NCBI GenBank assembly: GCA_004335635.1
Contig: QAXH01002313.1
Span: 1,564-21,456 of the forward strand
Origin: Chloromonas sp. AAM2
Taxonomy: Eukaryota > Chlorophyta > Chlorophyceae > Chlamydomonadales > Chlamydomonadaceae
Direction: 5' to 3'
Length of the DNA: 19,893 bases
The translations under genes and the position numbers were made by a program. Below the pieces are notes generated by a model. That model was given only the letters and a program-made list of their open reading frames with translations, searched no databases and was not told the DNA's origin. Below, piece by piece: positions 9,008-16,933 of this stretch (within the stretch, counting starts at the first letter, position 1; each line of letters begins with the position of its first letter).

Positions 9008-12000
9008 AGCTGGAGGCAGTTCGCCGCAGAATTGCGGAACAACACATGCACTGCGAAGCCAAGCTCTCGCATCACTTGCGTCTCCCGTCTTTTGCGCCTG
9101 CAGATACACAATCTCGACTACGGCAAATGTCTTCCACGGCTTGCGAGTCACTGGCACAGGTCAAGGAACAGTCTAACACGCAAGTCTACGTGCAAGCATA
9201 CTCGTGCAGCTCAGGCAAGGATTGACTATCGGAATTGATGATGGCAGCGGGTGCCACACATGCCCGAGCGACCTTAGCAATCATGGCAACATGTATGAGG
9301 GCAGGAAGAGTGCACGCGCACAGGCGTTTGGACTGGCTGTACGCCTATGCCTTCTTAAGCTTCCCCTGATACCTCTTTGACACACACAGCCACTTCATAC
9401 GCAGTCAGTGCCACCTTGCTGCAACAGTTGCAGGCAGCAGCATGACCACTGTCAGCATGCACGCAACCTTGGACAAGCCAATGTGCCCAATGTACCTGAG
9501 GTGCTGGTCAGGATATGCAGAGTAGGCTTTGACTACTTTGTGGGCCAATTCATAGTACATAAATATTGTTCGCTGTAACATACATATAAATCAAAGTCTG
9601 CCTTGGTGCAGGAGGAGACAACGTATTGGACTGTGCAGACTACCAAGATGAATCGACCAGCACGTGTACCGCGTGCACCAATTGGGAGGGGCACGTGGCA
9701 GCCCTGACCACGGCATGGAAAGAAGACCTCAAGGAGAAAACACTGGTCAAGCAGAAGCTTGCTGCGGGTGCGCAGGGTGTTATCATGCATGCAGTGGGCT
9801 GATACTATTCCTGTGATGCACTGGCTTTACATCAGCCTAGCCAAAACCGCGTAGCACTGTTTATGCGTGTGTTCCACTCACTCTGACGTTAGAGCGGTGC
9901 GATCAATCTCCTACTAGTAAACACTCCTGCCATACCTCGTCAGACCTGCTCGCTGCTGAAGACTGCACTGGTTGGACGACTGCACTGGCTTTTTTGTTGT
10001 TTTTTCCCCTATGCCAACCGCTGCCAGGTACGCCCTTGAGCTGCTCGCATTGTGGCTGATCCTGCCCAGCTTGTGTGCTGTTTGCAGTTGAGCTTGAGCT
10101 TCACGCCAACGGCAAGGAAATTGCATGGCTTAAGGATCAGCTGCAGGAAGCACACAAGGCACGGCAGCAGGACGAGGAGATCCAAAAGCAGCATGCACTG
10201 CAGGTGAGGCCTGGCCACAGAGGAATATCTGAACACTGGTTGAAATGATGTAAAGATCTGCTGTTAAAGGAGCCAACCAATCATCACCATGTGCACTGAC
10301 AACTGTGCCATTGATCTTGCGCAGTCTGTGTTCTGCTGTGGTTTTTCGTGTTATGGCTACCACGTCATTTCCAAACCTTGCATAGTTTTGAAGACCCAGC
10401 ATCCTGCTGTACGTGTGCTGCTGTCCCAGTACCGTTCACGTCTGGAGTGCGGCGTGGCTCTCTTCAGGTGTTCCCTTCATACCTTCACTTAGGACGATGG
10501 TTGTTTGTGCTGTCATCCGATGCCCCCCATGGTCTGACTTCATACCGCCTCAGCACATTGCAGACTGCGTCAGCGAGGTGGCGAGTTCGTCTTGCGGAGG
10601 CCGGAGAGCTCGAGGCGGTGGGCAAGGTGAACAAGCTACAGCAGCGCGTGGCGGAGCTGTCCACCGAGCTAGGAGTTGCTAAGCGCAACATCACCATGCT
10701 CACCGAGGGCAAGGCCAAGGTGCGCTGCCTGAGTGCTACAAAATGCTACTCAAAAACAGAAGAACATTTGTTCAAGAACCTGCAGGAGAAGGGATCCTTG
10801 TCCAGAGGGAGTCTTGACATTTTGCTTCAATGTTTGTATTGTGCCATGCGCCCAACCACCCAGTCTTTGAGTTCCCAGCTGCATCTTCTGTGGAGTTTGC
10901 GATTTAGAGTGTTCATGTGTAAGGAGCACTAGCAAGCCATGTGAGAGACAAAGGCCAACACAAGCTGTACATAGACGAGGATGGATGCCGTTCTAAGCGG
11001 CTCTGAGCAGCTGGCGGCTTGCGACAGATTGGGCTCCGGGGCTGGTTGTAGGCTTGCAATCATCGGAACATCGCATCGTGAATCATCATGTTTGTGGCAC
11101 ATCAGGCCCGCGGCTCCCGAGCTGCATGGCCATCTCCAAAGTCACACCCCTGCATTGACTTGGTCTTGCACTGCGTTGCCCTGCGCAGTTGAGCAAGGAT
11201 CTTGCAAGCGTGAGGGCCTCCCTGGCACGGTTTATGCTGGCAGATGCTGGCTCTTCTGCCTGTGCCACTCCAAGTGGCTCCCACATGACTTTCTACAATG
11301 GGACGTTTGATTCGACAGAGCTAGCTGAACACCGTGCTGCAGAGCTTGAGGCCAACGCCGCTGGTGGCTCGAGCCTTGATGGCATGCGTGATCTGAATCG
11401 CCATGCTTCACTTGAGGTCACGCGTGAACCTGAGGGCTGGCGACGAACAAGCATCGGGGGCACAGCTGAGTTGATGACGCGTCATGCCTCGCAGCATCAG
11501 TCGCAGTCGCAGTTGCAGCCGCGTGCATCACTGGACAGCCGCGTTTCTCAGCGGTTTCGTTCTGTTTCTGACCGGGCCTCGCCGTTCTCTGTGGCGGAGG
11601 TCTGTCCACTGTCACAAGCCGCTGCTGACGCTAACGCAAGCATGAGCACTGGGCTGGCTCCGCTGCCACCAGCCAATACCTGCCCCAATCCGGAGTCCCT
11701 GCCTGGCCCCTCTCAGTACGATTGTGGCATGGCAACATGTATGTCGGACCCTGCCTATGCGTTCCAGCCCACGCCAACGCGCACGGCCAGTGCTTCTGTG
11801 GTCATCGCCAGCTACGATCACAGCCTTGCTGGAGCCGCCCTGGAGCAAGGTAGGCTGGTTGCAAGGACGCAGCCGCCTCAGTGCTCACAATGTCTTGCCG
11901 TGCACACTGCGTATCAAAACTGTTCTCGGGCTGTTGCGCTGCCCAGCTACGGCACTTTTCTTGGGCTTGCCGCAGCCACTCACTGTCACTCCTGACCGCC

Positions 12001-12626
12001 GTCACTCTCGACTGGCAGGACGCAATCCGACGTTATGATATGACACACTGATCTCACTGTCCTTGGTGCCTCCAAGATGTCTTGCATGGTGCATTATGAT
12101 GCCCTGGATTTCCTCATACCCCGTTTTCTGATGTCATGCACACACGAACATCCTTGGTGCCACCAGGGTGTCTTGCATGCCGATTCTCAGGAGCCTGTGC
12201 TATTAACCATTGTCGTGTCCTTTACGTCGCGGCCGCTGTCCTAGTCCTTAACGTCGTGATCAAGCCGTCAGTTTGCCCAAGCATGCCTCCACCACGCCTT
12301 GTCCGTTGCGCACAGGTGAAGAAGTCGCCTCAACTGCAGGCACGATTTACAAGGACGACCATGTCTGCTCACTGCCAACCGGCCACGACAGTGATAGCAC
12401 CCAACTGCTAGGCGGAATCTCCGGTGTTGATGGCAGCAATCCATCTTCTCAGCGCTGCAGCTCAGACGGGACCGACTTGGCCATTATCAGAAAGCAATCA
12501 TCGGGAATCGGAACCTACCGGGGGCCCAAAGTCGCGCTGTCATCTAACCCCGATTCCGAGTCGCTTCTGCGCACCAAGCCGCGCTTCTGGATGCGAGCCT
12601 TCGCGTGCATGCGCGCTCAAGCCTAA
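9008..12626 (+). CDS. Unidentified multi-exon coiled-coil protein with Ser-rich C-terminal tail
   Basis: I do not recognise this gene. The well-supported exons are 9612-9767, 10088-10203, 10564-10719, 11189-11849 and 12316-12626 (TAA). They join in phase (1, 0, 0, 1) into about 465 residues; donors are GTGCGC, GTGAGG, GTGCGC and GTAGGC, all acceptors CAG. The first three are coiled coil: HVAALTTAWKEDLKEKTLVK, then ELELHANGKEIAWLKDQLQE, then KVNKLQQRVAELSTELGVAK. The coil ends near LSKDLASVRASLARFMLADAG. The rest is a low-complexity Ser/Ala/Gln-rich tail with many basic-Ser sites (RHASL, RRTSIGG), ending KPRFWMRAFACMRAQA. A further coil-like piece at 9008-9159 (LEAVRRRIAEQHMHCEAKLS) probably belongs here, but it cannot be joined directly to 9612 in phase, so at least one exon is missing and the start codon is unknown. 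The tail suggests a phosphorylated scaffold or cytoskeletal protein; that is inference. Confidence 0.55.
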
Positions 12627-13660
12627 GTGGTGGCGGCTTCATGACCCCTCAACCAGATCGCCCAACGGTCATGCGACTGTCGCACGAGCCTGTTGCCGTG
12701 CGCTGGGGACGAGCACACGGTGGAAGGCTGTGTATGGCGCATATGCCGGTCATGGACAAGCCCACAGGGTTTCAGGTGAAGCCGGTCAGGATAGGCCCAC
12801 AGCAGGAGTCTTCTTTGTATGTGAGCCCATCGCAGGCCTCAAACAGAGCATAGGCGGAGCACCCGACAAATCAGGGCTTCACAAGGACCAAGGATTCACA
12901 GTCCGGGTGCCTCCATAGGGCAGCAAGCGAGCAAAGGCCAGGGTGAAAGTGCCCCAATGCTGAGGTTCGGATGCGCCTTGGTGCTGGGATTGAAGCCTCT
13001 TGCCTGACGTCCATCCATCGGCCGACAAGCAGGTCAGCTTGGACATGTGCTGAAGCTGTGGAGCTCAGGTTACAAGGTTATGTCATTATACCAGCAACGG
13101 CATCTCATGCACGGTAGCTGTGCGTCACCGACAATGGTCATCGTTTAGCGCATGTATGAGGGTTACTAGTTTCCCAGTATTGGATACCGCTTGATATCCT
13201 GCAGCAGGCACGTGCCTTGGACGGTCAACTGTTCTCATGGCTTATGTCGACATCGGCACCATAAATATTGACAGTTGTGCTGATGAAGCGCTCTGACCGT
13301 GCCAAGCGCCACCCACGTGATGTGTAGCATGTGTCAGTGCTGGCGCCATGATTTAATTTGCGGACGACAGGTACAAGTAAAGGCCATTGTCACAAGCTGG
13401 CCCATTACAGCCGACGGTGTGCATGTCTTTGACTGAATAAACACCTGCGATTGGCAGGGCATATTTGCCACCTCTTTGGCAAGGGTTGTGAACCCTTAAT
13501 CTATGTGGACTAAGAGCCGCGCTGGACTTCCAGCTTCTGTTTAGTTAAATTTGTCTTAGCAAATGCATCAGTGCAGGCGCCATACATGCCTGGCTGATGC
13601 CACCCATTCTGTACAATTGCTCGGATTGCTAGTCGGAAGGCGGAACGCCCGGTCGTGGCA
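12627..13660 (+). other. Probable 3' UTR and downstream flank of the coiled-coil gene
   Basis: No separate gene recognised. All frames stay fairly open to about 12850; one (12605-12853) reads on past the proposed stop in another frame and meets a CAG/GTGAAG donor at about 12774. AATAAA lies at 13436-13441, about 810 bases after the stop, and is followed by two hairpins at 13465-13497. Confidence 0.4.
13465..13497. terminator. Two adjacent small hairpins after an AATAAA
   Basis: TTGCCA/TGGCAA with a 6-base loop (13465-13482) is followed at once by AAGGGTT/AACCCTT with a 3-base loop (13481-13497); the two share two bases. They start 24 bases after AATAAA. Role in 3' end formation is inferred from position only. 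Confidence 0.3.
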
Positions 13661-15845
13661 TTATGGTTATTCCCACCAACGTGGTTTTGTCTGCTGACCT
13701 GCCAACTGCAGCCGCACATGCGTGCTGTACCAGCGCACATCTACCTACTAAGGTGCTTAGAGATATTCTAACAAGGTTTCTTGGGACACTCCCAGCTTCA
13801 AGCCAGCTGCTGTTTTTTTTCCTGGTTTTATCGGATGCAGTGGCACACCTTCCGACTGGAGAAACAGTTTGCTCCTTGAACCAATTCTGGAGTCTGCCTG
13901 CTTCAAGTAGTTCAACCAGGATTATGCATGTAGAAATAAACGTTGCATGTACTAGCAGGGACTTCCAGTGCCGTAAGCTGGGCACTGACAGGCTCAGGAA
14001 GCCAGCGGAGTTACCTGCTGTGGCGAGATGCATGGCCTTTCAGCAACTTCAAGCCATGCTGTGTCCTTGCTCACGATATTTGGGCAAGAGCCGTGGTAGT
14101 AATGCTACAGGAAGTTGTGTGACACACAACCTATAATTATGCAACTAGACTGGACTGAGCACTCCTTTAGGTGACACACTCGACTGTGTACACGTTGCTG
14201 ACCATGCTTTGTTGTGAGCACACCTACATGCAGCATTTGAGGAGCGTGCCTGGTCTACACGCTACCCACATAGACATGGCCATGCCTCAGTATTGTTTTG
14301 AGGTTCTGGGCAGCTGTGTGTGATGCCCACAGTGTGTGCAAGGGGCTTGCCAGGCCTGCTCTTGTGTGCATGTGCACACACATGCTGAGAGATTCGTCAA
14401 ATTATCAATGTCATGTTGCTAGCTGGCTGCATGTGTGTTTGGTGCCTGGCCCATGTTTATGGCTGTGGAGAGTGAGACACTACACCAGGGCGTGATATTG
14501 CATCACGTTTTCTGGATGGTTGCAGCATTAGTTTACAATTGAACGGAGCAACGGTTGCATGTTGGAGACATAGTGATTGTAGCAGGCTCTGGCACACTCC
14601 TGCTTTGGTTGGTTAGGATGGCGTTTGGAGACACCATTCTGTCATATGCTTGGATTAGACGTGCTTGTCTTGCACACTCCTGCAGTGATTGGTGTGGAGG
14701 ACATGCAGCCTGTCATGTGCTTGGATGAGCCATGTGCAGATCAGCTGCCATGCGCCTTGATGCCCTTGCACTCAGCCTGCAGAGGAAGTGCATCCTGTTG
14801 TGACTGGATTGCGCTCATGGCACAGTATCGTAACTCACACTGCTACAATTGCAGGCGCGCGCTCTCTAGTGATAAGGAGGGCAGGTAGACTGATCTGTCG
14901 AGGGTCATTCTTCCATTGGTCCGGTTTTGGTTGTGACGAGAGCGCCTGGACAGACACACGCTGCGTGCCGTGGCTGCATGCTGGTAGCCAACACTAGCAA
15001 AGTCTGTCGCATGGGAAGCACGCACAAGTTGTGGCGGCTGGGAGGCACCTGGATTTCTCAGGGGCCCCTTGCCAAGGTATAAGAAGGGTCACATTTTTAC
15101 AGTTAGGGCGTGCAGTGGACTGTGAGCAAGTCGAAAGAGCTCTGTGGTTGATTAGCTGGGTAATTGACTTTGCGTTAGTGCATGGCTATTTGTGGAACAG
15201 GGGTGGCCATATGTTTGAAGTTGCACCTTCGCGCACACAATCTCGGTGCCATGCCTGATAGCCACATGCTTGAAGGCCACCTGGCGGCGTGTGCTTTGCT
15301 GTCAGAGTTTGTACCTGATACATAAGACTGCCTGCTTGTCGCGCACTGGATAATTTTTCCCATCACGGATGGATGTTGGGCGGAACCCTCATGTCATGTG
15401 ATAGAGGCATGTGGTGTACATGCACAACATCTTCGTAACCATGCCAATCTTTGTTGCAATCTGGCAGACAGGCCTGCTACTTTATTCATGGGCCAGTCAG
15501 TCAGTCGCTGCTAGTGTATCAATCGTTTTATGGGCAGTCAAATTGCAATTTGCGCGCTATGTACTGGGTGCAATTTCGCCCGTCTTCCAAGGTGCCAGTG
15601 GGGACGCTGCAACAAAAGCGTGGTTTCTGCCGAGCATTGAGTAGCTCTTCTTTTCGCTAATGCTCTTGCTGTGATTCACACTACACGAGGCAGCAAGAGC
15701 GTGTTCTTGCCTTACATTTCATCCAGCTGATTCTTCTGGGGTCGGGACTGGCCTCTTTTCCCTACATTACTGAACTGTTGTCTCGAGGCCGCCTGCTGCC
15801 TGTGACAATTCCCCCCGTCAACTTTCATACAGCTTGCTAATCTTG
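13661..15845. other. Long intergenic stretch without a supported gene
   Basis: Open frames at 13663-14136 (plus, 157 codons from ATG) and 13629-14033 (minus, 134 codons) overlap on opposite strands; neither has a recognisable motif or splice context. The palindrome TGTGTGCA-TG-TGCACACA is at 14363-14380. A stem of 10 perfect pairs (GCTCTTGCTG at 15662-15671 with CAGCAAGAGC at 15691-15700) can form a hairpin. The phrase GCACACTCCTGC occurs twice near 14590-14685. Nothing else notable. Confidence 0.45.
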
Positions 15846-15849
15846 CGAA

Positions 15850-16114
15850 GCACTTGAAATTGTCTGTTCTGCCGCACAGCGCTGTGGCATCGTCCTAAAG
15901 AATGGTGTGCTTGGCTGTCAAGAGATGTAGGTTTGAGCTAAGAGATGCAGGGCTGTGACTGTCTCTCTTGAGAACTGTTAGCTGGCTCTCTAAAGTACTT
16001 TCAATTGTCTGTTCTGCCACGCATCATTGGCTTGTGGCATCATCCTTAAGAATGGCTGCCAAGACGTGCAGATTTGACTAAGAGATGCAGGGCTTTGGCT
16101 GTCTTGAGAGATGG
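15850..16114. repeat. Imperfect tandem duplication, about 145-base period
   Basis: Copy 1 spans about 15850-15976 and copy 2 about 15995-16114. Shared blocks include TGTCTGTTCTGCC (15861 and 16006) and CTAAGAGATGCAGGGCT (15938 and 16078). The offset falls from 145 to 140 because copy 2 lacks about five bases. No open frame is conserved between the copies. Confidence 0.75.
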
Positions 16115-16933
16115 TAAGAACCATGGTAACAATGTAATGACGACGTAGTCAAACTGGGGCCTACAGGGCGCCCGAACCTGGTGCCATTATTACGCCTTTG
16201 GTGTGAGTTGCTGATGCTCAAGGTCAGCAGCTGGGGTATGTCGGTATGCTGAGCGGTGCCTATGAACTAGCGATACCACTCCTAAATGCACCTTTGCCAG
16301 GTTACATTGTATGTTCCACCTCGGCAGTTGTCAGATTGCACGCAAACGCGGAGTCAAATTGCATGCAGACGCATCGACAGGCCTGCTTGCCTAGCTGTTA
16401 AGCAGTATTGGACACGCATCCGCTGTTAGTAGGCTTCTGTACTAGGGAGTCGTGCTCACCACAGCACGCTACTCAGGCCATTGTTTGTCCCTAGCACAAC
16501 CAGACTGCCACGAGGGTCAAGTTGAATCTGCGGTTGCTACTTTCCTTCCCCTCTTGCCCCTGCTGAGCAGTCCTCGCCGGACTGAAGGCCATGTAAACAA
16601 CAACAACAACACACCACCGCAACCAGAATCAACCTGCAGCACGTCCAGCTGTTCATGCCTAAAAGTTGTCTACAGACTGCCTCAAAGCTGCCAAGTACCA
16701 CAGTCCTGACACTGGTCACTTTTCCCTGGCCAAGTACAGGGGAGAAAAAAACTCGTTGCCGTTACGTTGGGAAGTGACTCCCGAGAGCCCACGTGCCTCG
16801 CACTGGCATCAGCATCTCTCTTTTCTTTTCGTGGCTGGGTACTTCAGCACGCCACGGCAGTTGGTGTGTGAGATCGTGACGTGAGGCCGGATTGGCTTGC
16901 TCCGCCCACCGCAATAACGCCCACCCATCAAAA
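16115..16933 (+). promoter_or_regulatory. Upstream region of the ABC1-family kinase gene
   Basis: No gene recognised. A short (AAC)n run lies at 16595-16612. The open frames here (for example 16452-16709) are low in complexity and unsupported. The stretch ending at the ATG at 16934 should contain promoter and 5' UTR, but no core promoter element is clear. Confidence 0.4.

Noticed and set aside
9210..9600. Exon-like pieces after CAG sites at 9209 and 9404, one with a Cys/His pattern (CCNSCRQQHDHCQHA)
   Set aside because: Neither joins in phase to both neighbours of the coiled-coil gene, and the Cys/His spacing matches no zinc-binding family I know.
13663..14136. 157-codon ATG open frame on the plus strand with a short hydrophobic run
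   Set aside because: An equally long frame lies on the opposite strand, composition is not protein-like, and there is no motif or splice support. Left as possible but unsupported.
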